Below are positions 36,285 through 44,190 of a DNA stretch of 64,000 nt, in pieces. This stretch comes from Mycobacterium sp. IDR2000157661 (lineage in GTDB: Bacteria > Actinomycetota > Actinomycetes > Mycobacteriales > Mycobacteriaceae), in NCBI RefSeq assembly GCF_022317005.1, contig NZ_CP081006.1, positions 3,038,001 to 3,102,000 on the forward strand, in the 5' to 3' direction. Below the pieces are notes generated by a model that saw only the letters and a program-made list of their open reading frames with translations, was not told the DNA's origin and ran no database searches. A program made the translations under genes and the position numbers. Position 1 is the first letter of the stretch, and each line of letters opens with the position of its first letter.

Positions 36285-37409
36285 TCACTCCTTCCCTAGG
36301 TCGAGCAGGCGGCGGGCGATGATATTGCGCTGCACCTCGGCGGTGCCGCCGTAGATGGTGGCCGCGCGCGAGTACAGATACTCGGTGCGCCATGGGGAGT
36401 CGTCGAGTTCGATGACGCCCGGCAGCAGATCGCGGGCGGTGTCGTACAGGCGTTGTTCGGCACCGGCCAGCAGGACCTTGTCGATCGAGGTGTCGGGGCC
36501 CAACTTTTCACCCTCGCCCAGACGGTGCTGGGTCACCCGGGACCGGCAGCGCAGCGTGTGTAGCGCCAGATACGCCTCACCGAGGTCCGAGTCCACCGAC
36601 TGCCCTTGCCGTTTCACCTGGTCGATGAGCGCGTCGAACCGCGAGTACAGATACGCGATGCGCTGCCAGAAGCACGTCGAACGCTCGTAGGGCAACAGGT
36701 CCATCGCGACCTTCCAGCCGTCGCCGGGCCGGCCGAGCATCCGGTCCGCCGGGACCGCGACGTCGTCGAAGTACACCTCGCAGAACTCGTCGACGTCGTG
36801 CATGGTGCGCAACGGCCGCACCGATACGCCTGGCGAATCCAGGTCGACGAAGAACGCGGTAATGGCCTCGTGGTCGGGGGTGCCGGCGTCGCCGGTGCGG
36901 GTGAGCAGGATGCAGCGAGTCGCGTACTGGGCGAAGCTGGTCCAGACTTTCTGGCCGTTGACCACCCAGTTGTCCCCTTGCTGCACAGCGCGAGTGCTCA
37001 GCGACGCCAGGTCGCTGCCCGACCCCGGTTCGGAGAAGCCCTGGCACCAGGATTCCTGACCCGACAGCAGCCTCGGCACCATCTCGGCGGCCAGTTCGGG
37101 TCGCGCGTAGTCGATCATCGTCGGGGTCAGCACGTCGAGCATGGAGTACGGGCCGGGATGGTCCAGGCCGCGACCGACGATCTCCTCGCCCACGATGGCG
37201 CGCAGGATGTCGGGCCCACCCAGCCCGCCCGCCGATTCGGGCCAGCCGTAGCGCATCCAGTCCGCGTCGTAGAGCGCCTTGAGCACGCGCAGGTGCTGGG
37301 CCTGGTGCGCGTCGAGGGAATGGTTGCCGGACGGGGTCAGCTCGTTCTTGTCGAGCCATTCCCGCAGTGCCGTGCGGAAGACGGCGGGTTCGTGAAGGTC
37401 GTCAGTCAT
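36285..37409 (-). CDS. Acyl-CoA dehydrogenase (FadE-type), partner of short subunit
   Basis: A 374-residue acyl-CoA dehydrogenase with WCQGFSEPGSGSDLASL, NGQKVWTSFAQYATRC and the C-terminal TIYGGTAEVQRNIIARRLLDLG. As in heteromeric sterol-type enzymes, the usual glutamate of the YEGT motif is glycine. The start ATG overlaps the preceding gene's stop (ATGA), and its own stop is three bases before the short FadE gene, so the two subunits should be made in a fixed ratio. The protein probably desaturates a bulky CoA ester produced by the upstream ring-attacking enzymes of this operon. Confidence 0.9.
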   Translation of the reverse strand: MTDDLHEPAVFRTALREWLDKNELTPSGNHSLDAHQAQHLRVLKALYDADWMRYGWPESAGGLGGPDILRAIVGEEIVGRGLDHPGPYSMLDVLTPTMIDYARPELAAEMVPRLLSGQESWCQGFSEPGSGSDLASLSTRAVQQGDNWVVNGQKVWTSFAQYATRCILLTRTGDAGTPDHEAITAFFVDLDSPGVSVRPLRTMHDVDEFCEVYFDDVAVPADRMLGRPGDGWKVAMDLLPYERSTCFWQRIAYLYSRFDALIDQVKRQGQSVDSDLGEAYLALHTLRCRSRVTQHRLGEGEKLGPDTSIDKVLLAGAEQRLYDTARDLLPGVIELDDSPWRTEYLYSRAATIYGGTAEVQRNIIARRLLDLGKE

Positions 37410-37849
37410 CCAGCGTCGGGCCTTCCGATCGCGTGCGGACGGCCCGAGTCGTGTTCGCCGCTGCGCCGGATGAAGGTCATGGCACGGGTTTTCAGCCGCC
37501 AGCCGTCCTCGGTGCGGACATAGGTGTCGTTGTAATAGCCGATGCGCATGTCGTGCTTGGAGTGCTCGATGAAGCACAGCGGCTGCGTGCCGGTCGCCTT
37601 GTCGGGATCGCTGTCATCGAGCCGGACCAGCGACGTCCCCGTCATGAACAGGCCCTTGGGTGCGGCGTCGACGAGTTCGGGGAAGCGGTTCAGCGTGTAC
37701 GTCGAGCCGAAGGCGCTGTACGTGCCGTCCGGGGTGAAGACCGAGACCAGCCCGTCGATGTCGCCCTGGGTGATGGTGACGGCGTACTTCGCGAGCAGCT
37801 GCTGGATCTCGACCAGGTCATCGGTCCTGGCGCTATGTGACACTGTCAT
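37406..37849 (-). CDS. SnoaL/NTF2-like protein
   Basis: A 147-residue NTF2-fold protein: DLVEIQQLLAKYAVTITQGDIDGLVSVFTPDGTY is the typical helix-helix-strand start (two blocks run together in the protein), and DTYVRTEDGWRLKTRAMTF the last strands. SnoaL-like proteins are small isomerases, cyclases, hydratases or subunits. The gene overlaps the amidohydrolase upstream by 17 bases and the FadE downstream by four. A role as an isomerase or dehydratase in the same pathway is likely but unproven. Confidence 0.86.
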   Translation of the reverse strand: MTVSHSARTDDLVEIQQLLAKYAVTITQGDIDGLVSVFTPDGTYSAFGSTYTLNRFPELVDAAPKGLFMTGTSLVRLDDSDPDKATGTQPLCFIEHSKHDMRIGYYNDTYVRTEDGWRLKTRAMTFIRRSGEHDSGRPHAIGRPDAG

Positions 37850-39062
37850 TCTTGAAGACCTTACCGTCTTTCATTACAAAGTTGACGTCTCGTGTAACGC
37901 TGATATCGGCCAACGGGTCACCGGGCACGGCAATGATGTCGGCCAGGTAGCCCTCGGCGATGCGGCCGAGGTCGGATCTGCCGATCAGGTCGGCGCCGAC
38001 AACCGTCGCGGCGCGCAGGACCGCCGCCGGCGGTATGCCCCAGTCCACCAGGGTGACCAGTTCGTCGGCGTTGCGACCGTGTGGGATCGCCGGCGCGTCC
38101 GTGCCGACGGCGATCTTCACGCCCGCCTGGTAGGCCGCCTTGATCGAGGTACGGGCCTTCGGGAACATCTCGGCGGCCTTGTCCTGCAGGGCCTTCGGCG
38201 CCTTGGAGACGTCCATCGCTTCGGCCAGTCGACGCGTCGTCACCAGCCACCGGTCATTGTCGACCAGCATCTGGATGGCTTCGTCGTCCATGAGGAAGCC
38301 GTGCTCGATACAGTCGATGCCGCAGGCGACGGCGTGCTTGACGGCCTCGGCGCCGTGCGTGTGCGCGGCAACCCGTAGTCCACGCCGGTGGGCCTCGTCG
38401 ACGATCGCGCGCAGTTCCTCGTCCGAATAGTGTTGCGCGCCTGCCTCTCCGGTCAGCGACATCACGCCACCGGACACGCAGACCTTGATCAGCTGCGCAC
38501 CGTGCTTGATCTGGTAGCGCACCGCTTTGCGGATCTCGTCGACGCCGTTGGCGATGCCCTCTTCGACGGTCAGTTCCAGCGCACCGGGCATGAACGCGGC
38601 GAACATCGTCGGGTCGAGGTGCCCGCCGGTCGGCGTGATCGCATGGCCTGCGGGCACGACCCGGGGTCCGTCGATCCAACCCGCGTCGATCGCCTTGGCC
38701 AACGCGACGTCGAGCAGGTAACCGCCGGTCTTGACGAACAGTCCGAGATTTCGCACCGTCGTGAAGCCGGCCCGGAGCGTGCGGCGGGCGTTGCCCACTG
38801 CGCGCAGCACCCGGGTCGCGGGATCGTCCTGAACCTGGGACAGCCCGGGTTTCTCACCCCGGCCGCCCATCAGGAGGTTGACCTCCATGTCCATCAGTCC
38901 GGGCAGCAGAATCGCATCGCCGAGATCGATGACGTCACCTTCGTCGGCCGAGCCGCCGACACCGACTATGGTGTCGCCCTCGATCCTGACGACGCCCGGC
39001 CGGACGATCTCGCCGGCATCGACGTCGACGTAACCCGCGGCCCGCAGCGTCGTGACGGACAC
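37833..39062 (-). CDS. Amidohydrolase (imidazolonepropionase-like) with altered metal site
   Basis: A 409-residue TIM-barrel metal-dependent hydrolase of the imidazolonepropionase/prolidase-like branch. GTG 39062 is two bases after the previous stop. Most metal-site elements are present: a lysine in QLIKVCVSGG, histidines in VAAHTHG and CIEHG, and the aspartate in AVGTDAP. The usual HxH after PGLMD is changed to MEVN, so the first two histidines are missing. It may use a single metal ion. It could hydrolyse an amide or lactone, or have another role in the Rieske oxygenase operon. Confidence 0.86.
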   Translation of the reverse strand: MSVTTLRAAGYVDVDAGEIVRPGVVRIEGDTIVGVGGSADEGDVIDLGDAILLPGLMDMEVNLLMGGRGEKPGLSQVQDDPATRVLRAVGNARRTLRAGFTTVRNLGLFVKTGGYLLDVALAKAIDAGWIDGPRVVPAGHAITPTGGHLDPTMFAAFMPGALELTVEEGIANGVDEIRKAVRYQIKHGAQLIKVCVSGGVMSLTGEAGAQHYSDEELRAIVDEAHRRGLRVAAHTHGAEAVKHAVACGIDCIEHGFLMDDEAIQMLVDNDRWLVTTRRLAEAMDVSKAPKALQDKAAEMFPKARTSIKAAYQAGVKIAVGTDAPAIPHGRNADELVTLVDWGIPPAAVLRAATVVGADLIGRSDLGRIAEGYLADIIAVPGDPLADISVTRDVNFVMKDGKVFKNDSVT

Positions 39063-39064
39063 GG

Positions 39065-39394
39065 TCAGACCACCGGCTCCTTGATCAGCTGGATATAGGA
39101 CGCGCCGCTGTCGAGCACGCGCGGCTGCTTCCACACCTCGATCGGGAAGCTCACCATGACGATCGACTGTCCCAGATGCACGAGCGCCTTCGCGTCGTCG
39201 GGCATGCTCGACAGCGGGAAGCGGGCGTCGACGTAGACCATGATGTCCTCGAGGCGCGCCATGCCCGCGTCGTACAGCTCCTGCATCTCTTCCATCGTCG
39301 AGTTCAGGCGCTTTTGGTAGCGCTCCTCCTCGGTCGGCAGGCACCAGTCGGCGAAGCGCTCCAGGTCGGCGAATTCTTCGGGCAACTTAGACAT
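39065..39394 (-). CDS. Small protein of unknown function linked to Rieske oxygenase
   Basis: A 109-residue acidic protein, MSKLPEEFADLERFADWC at the start, with a helical region rich in glutamate (EEERYQKRLNSTMEEMQELYD) covered by two short blocks, then FPLSSMPDDAKALVHLGQ. I do not recognise the family. It overlaps the Rieske gene by eight bases (ATGTCTAA) and lies two bases before the amidohydrolase. Such tight coupling suggests a small subunit or accessory factor for the oxygenase. It is not an NTF2-type beta subunit by sequence. Confidence 0.8.
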   Translation of the reverse strand: MSKLPEEFADLERFADWCLPTEEERYQKRLNSTMEEMQELYDAGMARLEDIMVYVDARFPLSSMPDDAKALVHLGQSIVMVSFPIEVWKQPRVLDSGASYIQLIKEPVV

Positions 39395-40730
39395 TGGCGG
39401 GATCCTTCTCGTTCGCCTGCGATACCGAATTGCCGTCGGCAGAACCGTTTCCGGCAGCCTTGGCTTCTTTGTACCGGTTCACGTACTCGTGTGCCGTCTT
39501 GTGCAGATGGCGCAGCAGGATCTCCTGGTCGCACAGCGGGAAGTCGGTGACCACCCGGGTGTTGATCTGCGTCTGCGTGGCCTCCAAGGTGTTTGCGTCC
39601 TGGAACGCGTACTCCTTGAACGTCACCGCCGCGAGTTCCTGGGACAGCCGCTGGCGCAGGTTCGTCGGCGGCACGAAGTACAGATCCGCCTCGAAGATGT
39701 GTTTGTCCACGGCGGTAGGCCAGTAGTGGTAGGTGAGGTACCAGCCGGGCGCCCAGAACAACAGCGTGAAGTTCGGGAAGAACTCGAACGAGTCTGTGCC
39801 CCAACTCTTGTGGCGACCCGGGTTGATGGCCGGCGGCAACTCATCGGGCAGAATGCCCTTGATGTCGGGCCGGTCCCACGGCCCGAACAGCCCGCTGTGC
39901 AGGATCCGCTCGATCGGCTTGACCATGTTGAGGTCTTTCGGGGGGCTCATGCCGCCCCACGACGACACCATCGAGTGGTCACCCTTGATGTCGTAGGCCA
40001 GCGCCTCGAAGCCGAACTTGGCCAGCTTCTCGGCCTCCTCCTTCTCCGCCTGCTTCATGTGCAGGATCGGCGCGTGGTAGAACTCGACGAACGCGTCAAT
40101 GAACAGCTTCCAGTTGGCGTTGATCTCCGCGCGATAGCTGTAGTGCTCGGTCATCTCGTGGAACGGATAGCCCTCGAGGCCCTTGGCGAAGTCGCCGAGA
40201 TACTCCCGCAGCGGCACCGCGTCCTTGTCGAAGTTGATGAAGATGAAGCCCTCCCACACCTCGCATCGCACAGGCACCAACCCGTACTGCGACTTGTCGA
40301 GGTCGAAGAACTCACCTTCTTGCTGGACGAAGGTCAGATCACCCTTGAGGCTGTACCGCCAGGCGTGGTACTTGCAGACGAACTGACGGCAACTGCCCGC
40401 CACCTCCTCGCCCGGGTAGTCGGACCACACCAGCTTGTTGCCGCGGTGGCGGCACATGTTGTAGAAGGCGCGCACCTCGTTATCGGTGTCCTTGACAATG
40501 ATCACCGATGTGCCGTGACCGGCGGAGGGCATCTCGCGGGTGAAATAGCTGCCCTTCCTGGCCAACCGCTCGACGCGACCCACGTTGAGCCAGGTCTTCT
40601 TGAAGATCGCCTCCTGCTCGAGCTTGTAGTGCTCGGGATCGATCGAGTCCTCGTAGTTGACCGGCGCCGTGCCGAGCTCCGGCCAGTTCTCTGTCCAGCT
40701 ACCGGCGGCCGGCTTCGGGAAAAATGACAC
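39387..40730 (-). CDS. Rieske-type aromatic ring-hydroxylating oxygenase, alpha subunit
   Basis: A 447-residue Rieske non-haem iron oxygenase. The [2Fe-2S] ligands are in MCRHRGNKL and CKYHAWRYS. The mononuclear iron site is NWKLFIDAFVEFYHAPILH, with HxxxxH and a bridging aspartate. It should hydroxylate an aromatic or steroid-like ring using oxygen and two electrons. No reductase or beta subunit gene adjoins it, so reductase must come from elsewhere; KshA-type enzymes are likewise made without a beta subunit. It follows the CMD-family gene after six bases. GTG 40730 is preceded by GAGAGG ten bases upstream. Confidence 0.91.
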   Translation of the reverse strand: MSFFPKPAAGSWTENWPELGTAPVNYEDSIDPEHYKLEQEAIFKKTWLNVGRVERLARKGSYFTREMPSAGHGTSVIIVKDTDNEVRAFYNMCRHRGNKLVWSDYPGEEVAGSCRQFVCKYHAWRYSLKGDLTFVQQEGEFFDLDKSQYGLVPVRCEVWEGFIFINFDKDAVPLREYLGDFAKGLEGYPFHEMTEHYSYRAEINANWKLFIDAFVEFYHAPILHMKQAEKEEAEKLAKFGFEALAYDIKGDHSMVSSWGGMSPPKDLNMVKPIERILHSGLFGPWDRPDIKGILPDELPPAINPGRHKSWGTDSFEFFPNFTLLFWAPGWYLTYHYWPTAVDKHIFEADLYFVPPTNLRQRLSQELAAVTFKEYAFQDANTLEATQTQINTRVVTDFPLCDQEILLRHLHKTAHEYVNRYKEAKAAGNGSADGNSVSQANEKDPANV

Positions 40731-40736
40731 GGTGTC

Positions 40737-41279
40737 TTACCTCTCTGCGTTGATTTCGGAGTCAGGTTCTACGCCGAACGTGTTGATCGCCATGGCTAGT
40801 GCGCCATAGCAGCCGATCGTGAAGACGAGGTCCATCAGCGCACGCTCGTCGAGGTGGTCGGACAGCGCTGCCCACGTCGCATCCGAGACCGTCGCCTTGT
40901 CCTGCAAATCGTCGACGGCCCGCAGCACCGCGCTGTCGAGTCCGTCGGAGACCTCACCGCGCTGGATGCCGCCGATGTCGTCGTCGGTCAGACCGGTCTC
41001 GCGACCCATGTTCACGTGGTGTGCCCATTCGTACTCACACCCGGTCAGGTGCGCGACGCGCAGCACCGCGAGCTCGCGCAGCCGCGGTGACAGCGTCGAG
41101 GAGAACAACAGGTGGTTGTTGAACCGCAGGAACGCTCGGGTGAGCTTGGGGTGACGGACGAGGGTAGCGAGTAGGTTGCCTGCGTCCCGCGGGTTGCGGC
41201 GCTCGGCGGGCAACATGGCGGACAGCGAGTGGTCGACGGCATCGTCCCACCGATCTGCGGGCAGCGGCGGCAAGCGCAC
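40737..41279 (-). CDS. Carboxymuconolactone decarboxylase-family protein
   Basis: A 180-residue all-helical protein of the CMD/AhpD superfamily. LRELAVLRVAHLTGCEYEWAHHV is its core (a run of two adjoining blocks). The AhpD CxxC pair is absent, replaced by CEYE. The GTG at 41279 has GGAAGGAG six bases upstream, which decides the start; the open frame beyond it is not coding. It is the first gene of the leftward operon and lies 30 bases from a GAGAA-N5-TTCTC palindrome. Members act as decarboxylases, peroxidases or of unknown function. Confidence 0.86.
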   Translation of the reverse strand: MRLPPLPADRWDDAVDHSLSAMLPAERRNPRDAGNLLATLVRHPKLTRAFLRFNNHLLFSSTLSPRLRELAVLRVAHLTGCEYEWAHHVNMGRETGLTDDDIGGIQRGEVSDGLDSAVLRAVDDLQDKATVSDATWAALSDHLDERALMDLVFTIGCYGALAMAINTFGVEPDSEINAER

Positions 41280-41308
41280 GGCCGACTCCTTCCTCGCACT
41301 CTCCACGA

Positions 41309-41325
41309 TGAGAATCAGGTTCTCA
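41309..41325. promoter_or_regulatory. GAGAA-N5-TTCTC operator candidate upstream of Rieske operon
   Basis: TGAGAATCAGGTTCTCA is a palindrome with six-base arms, 30 bases upstream of the CMD-family start codon. It matches the sites near the TetR gene at 31.5-32.3 kb and the mhp operon. Confidence 0.6.
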
Positions 41326-41465
41326 TATTTCGCCAGTAGATTTCCACCTTTGGTGCGAATGGTCAACGTCCCGACCGGCAACCGGTGGTCACCGCCGTTC
41401 CGGCGCGGGCGCAACCGCCCAGCCAGGGGGCCGTAGGGTGGTCATCGGACATAGATTCTCGTACA

Positions 41466-41486
41466 GTGAGAAGATAATTTCCTCAC
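41466..41486. promoter_or_regulatory. Imperfect palindrome upstream of amidohydrolase gene
   Basis: GTGAG and CTCAC are separated by 11 bases (AAGATAATTTC) that are themselves partly symmetric. It contains GAGAA followed five bases later by TTTCC, so it may be a weak member of the GAGAA-site family, 54 bases before the rightward gene at 41540. Confidence 0.35.
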
Positions 41487-41539
41487 ATCGAGAACTGCGG
41501 TGATGGATAGCCTCGGGGTATGCGACGAAAGGAACAGGC

Positions 41540-42835
41540 ATGAACAAGGACGACATGATCCTGGTCAGCGTTGATGATCACATCGTCGAGCCGCCCGATA
41601 TGTTCAAGAATCATCTGTCGAAGAAGTACATCGATGAGGCGCCGCGGTTGGTGCACAACGCCGATGGGTCCGACACCTGGCAGTTCCGCGACACCGTCAT
41701 CCCCAACGTCGCGTTGAATGCGGTGGCGGGCCGGCCCAAGGAGGAGTACGGGTTGGAGCCGCAGGGTCTTGATGAGATCCGGCCGGGGTGTTGGCAGGTC
41801 GATGAGCGGGTCAAGGACATGAACGCCGGCGGCATCCTGGGCTCGATGTGTTTTCCGTCGTTCCCAGGATTCGCCGGCCGCTTGTTCGCGACCGAGGACC
41901 GCGAGTTTTCGTTGGCGCTGGTGCAGGCCTACAACGACTGGCACGTCGAGGAGTGGTGCGGGGCCTATCCGGCGCGGTTCATCCCGATGACGTTGCCGGT
42001 GATCTGGGACGCCCAGGAGTGCGCCACCGAGATCCGGCGCAACGCTGCCCGCGGGGTGCACTCGTTGACGTTCACCGAGAACCCGGCCGCGATGGGCTAT
42101 CCGAGCTTTCACGACTTCGACTACTGGAAGCCGATGTGGGAGGCGCTGGTCGACACCGACACGGTGCTCAACGTCCACATCGGCTCCTCGGGTCGGTTGG
42201 CGATCACCGCCCCGGACGCGCCGATGGATGTGATGATCACCCTGCAGCCGATGAACATCGTGCAGGCCGCCGCCGACTTGTTGTGGTCGCGCCCGATCAA
42301 GGAGTATCCGGATCTCAAGGTCGCCCTGAGTGAGGGTGGGACGGGTTGGATTCCCTATTTCCTGGAGCGCGCCGATCGCACCTATGAGATGCATTCGACG
42401 TGGACCGGTCAGGACTTCGGCGACAAGTTGCCGTCGGAGGTGTTCCGGGAACACTTCTTGACCTGTTTCATTGCCGATCCGGTTGGGGTCGCGATGCGCG
42501 AGAAGATCGGGGTGGACAACATCTGTTGGGAGGCCGACTACCCGCATTCGGATTCGATGTGGCCCGGGGCGCCCGAGCAGCTCGACGAGGTCCTCAAGGC
42601 CAACAACGTGCCCGATCACGAGATCAACAAGATGACCTTCGAAAACGCCATGCGCTGGTACCACTGGGACCCGTTCACCCACATCAGCAAGGAACAAGCC
42701 ACCGTCGGCGCCCTGCGCAAAGCCGCCGAAGGCCACGACGTCTCGATCCAAGCCCTGTCGAAGAAGGAGAAGACGGGCGCCAACTTCGCGGACTTCGCGG
42801 CCAGCGCGAAGGAACTGACCGGCAACAAGGACTGA
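41540..42835 (+). CDS. Amidohydrolase-family protein (ACMSD-like)
   Basis: A 431-residue Amidohydro_2 protein. VSVDDHIVEPPDMF is the first metal strand, a histidine follows in LNVHIGSSG, and WEADYPHSDSMWP carries the aspartate. The C-terminal 60 residues are lysine-rich and outside the core. Related enzymes decarboxylate or hydrolyse carboxylated rings. It is the first gene of a rightward operon-like run and diverges from the CMD/Rieske operon, with which it probably shares regulation. It is a distant paralogue of 14319-15515. Codons ending in T or G (TTG) are more frequent here than in the neighbouring genes. Confidence 0.88.
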   Translation: MNKDDMILVSVDDHIVEPPDMFKNHLSKKYIDEAPRLVHNADGSDTWQFRDTVIPNVALNAVAGRPKEEYGLEPQGLDEIRPGCWQVDERVKDMNAGGILGSMCFPSFPGFAGRLFATEDREFSLALVQAYNDWHVEEWCGAYPARFIPMTLPVIWDAQECATEIRRNAARGVHSLTFTENPAAMGYPSFHDFDYWKPMWEALVDTDTVLNVHIGSSGRLAITAPDAPMDVMITLQPMNIVQAAADLLWSRPIKEYPDLKVALSEGGTGWIPYFLERADRTYEMHSTWTGQDFGDKLPSEVFREHFLTCFIADPVGVAMREKIGVDNICWEADYPHSDSMWPGAPEQLDEVLKANNVPDHEINKMTFENAMRWYHWDPFTHISKEQATVGALRKAAEGHDVSIQALSKKEKTGANFADFAASAKELTGNKD

Positions 42836-42846
42836 GGACAGAAGCG

Positions 42847-42871
42847 GGCTCCGGCCACCCGGCCGGGAGCC
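42847..42871. terminator. GC-rich hairpin
   Basis: GGCTCC-GGCC-ACCC-GGCC-G-GGAGCC forms a ten-base-pair stem with one bulge and a four-base loop, 11 bases after the amidohydrolase stop. There is no T-run, as is usual for mycobacterial terminator-like hairpins. Confidence 0.5.
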
Positions 42872-42878
42872 TGGCGGG

Positions 42879-42919
42879 AGTGCGCCGGTGCGGGAGAACC
42901 GTTGTTGCGCCGGCGCACT
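42879..42919. terminator. Second hairpin, ten-base perfect arms
   Basis: AGTGCGCCGG at 42879-42888 and CCGGCGCACT at 42910-42919 are exact reverse complements with a 21-base loop. Together with the preceding hairpin it may reduce read-through between the amidohydrolase and FadE genes. Confidence 0.45.
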
Positions 42920-42953
42920 GACGTGTGCGGCCTGATACCAGAGGAGGACAGAC

Positions 42954-44162
42954 GTGTCGGACGTGTCGGACGTGTCTGGGGGTATGACGTTCGAGCTGAG
43001 CGAGGACCAGCAGATCATCCGTAAGTCCGTCGCCGAGCTGTGCAGCAAGTTCGACGACGAGTACTGGATGAAGAAGGACCTGGCGCACGAGTTCCCGCAG
43101 GAGTTCTACGACGCGATCGCCTCCGGCGGATGGCTGGGCATGACGATTCCCGAGCAGTACGGCGGACACGGACTCGGCATCACCGAGGCCACGCTGCTGC
43201 TCGAGGAGGTCGCCAGGTCCGGAGCGGCGATGAACGGCGCCAGCGCCATCCACCTGACGATCTTCGGGATGCAGCCCGTGGTCAAGCACGGGTCCGACGA
43301 GCTCAAGGCCGCGACGCTGCCCCGCATCGTCGACGGTGACCTGCACGTCTGCTTCGGCGTCACCGAACCCGGTGCGGGCCTCGATACCTCGCGCATCACG
43401 ACGTTCGCCAAGCGGGAAGGTGATCACTACCGGGTCAACGGTCGCAAGGTGTGGATCTCCAAGGCGCTGGAATCGGAGAAGATCCTGCTGCTGACGCGCA
43501 CCGAGTCGTCCGACTACTTGGAGAAAAGAGGCGCCAAGAAGACCGACGGCATGACGCTGTTCCTGACCGACCTCGACCGCGACCATGTCGACATCCGGCC
43601 GATCAAGAAGATGGGCCGCAACGCCGTCAGCTCCAACGAGGTCTTCATCGACGATCTGATGGTGCCGGTCGGCGATCGCGTCGGCGAAGAAGGCAAGGGC
43701 TTCAAGTACATTCTCGACGGCCTCAATCCCGAGCGGATGCTGATCGCCGCCGAGGCGTTGGGCATCGGGCGGGTGGCGCTGGAGAAAGCCGTCAAGTATG
43801 GCAACGAACGCCACGTGTTCAACCGGCCGATCGGCATGAACCAGGGGCTGCAGTTTCCGCTGGCCGACTCGCTGGCCCGACTCGACGCCGCCGAACTCGT
43901 GCTGCGCAAGGCGACCTGGCTCTACGACAACGGCAAACCGTGTGGGCGCGAGGCCAACACGGCCAAGTATTTGTGCGCCGACGCGGGTTTCGGCGCGGCC
44001 GACCGCGCGCTGCAACTGCACGGTGGGATGGGCTACTCCGAGGAGTACCACGTCTCGCGGTACTTCCGTGAGTCGCGGCTGATGAAGATCGCACCGGTGA
44101 GCCAGGAGATGATCCTGAATTTCCTCGGCGAGCACGTGCTGGGCCTGCCGCGCAGTTACTGA
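42954..44162 (+). CDS. Acyl-CoA dehydrogenase (FadE-type)
   Basis: A 402-residue acyl-CoA dehydrogenase with CFGVTEPGAGLDTSRI, RKVWISKALESEKI and LQLHGGMGYSEEYHVSRYFRESRLMKIAPVSQEM at the C-terminus (several blocks in order). The IAPVSQEM ending, in place of the usual YEGT region, marks a distinct FadE group. GAGGAGG lies six bases before GTG 42954. The first codons consist of a nine-base tandem repeat giving SDVSDVS and offering GTGs at 42954, 42963 and 42972. The gene heads a group with SDR, CaiB, crotonase and thiolase that forms a complete beta-oxidation-like set. Confidence 0.9.
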   Translation: MSDVSDVSGGMTFELSEDQQIIRKSVAELCSKFDDEYWMKKDLAHEFPQEFYDAIASGGWLGMTIPEQYGGHGLGITEATLLLEEVARSGAAMNGASAIHLTIFGMQPVVKHGSDELKAATLPRIVDGDLHVCFGVTEPGAGLDTSRITTFAKREGDHYRVNGRKVWISKALESEKILLLTRTESSDYLEKRGAKKTDGMTLFLTDLDRDHVDIRPIKKMGRNAVSSNEVFIDDLMVPVGDRVGEEGKGFKYILDGLNPERMLIAAEALGIGRVALEKAVKYGNERHVFNRPIGMNQGLQFPLADSLARLDAAELVLRKATWLYDNGKPCGREANTAKYLCADAGFGAADRALQLHGGMGYSEEYHVSRYFRESRLMKIAPVSQEMILNFLGEHVLGLPRSY

Positions 44163-44190
44163 CAACACAGCCAACGAGGAAGCGACGTCG

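Noticed and set aside
42684..44174. Leftward open frame of nearly 500 codons opposite FadE
   Set aside because: Shadow frame; the FadE on the other strand has all family blocks.
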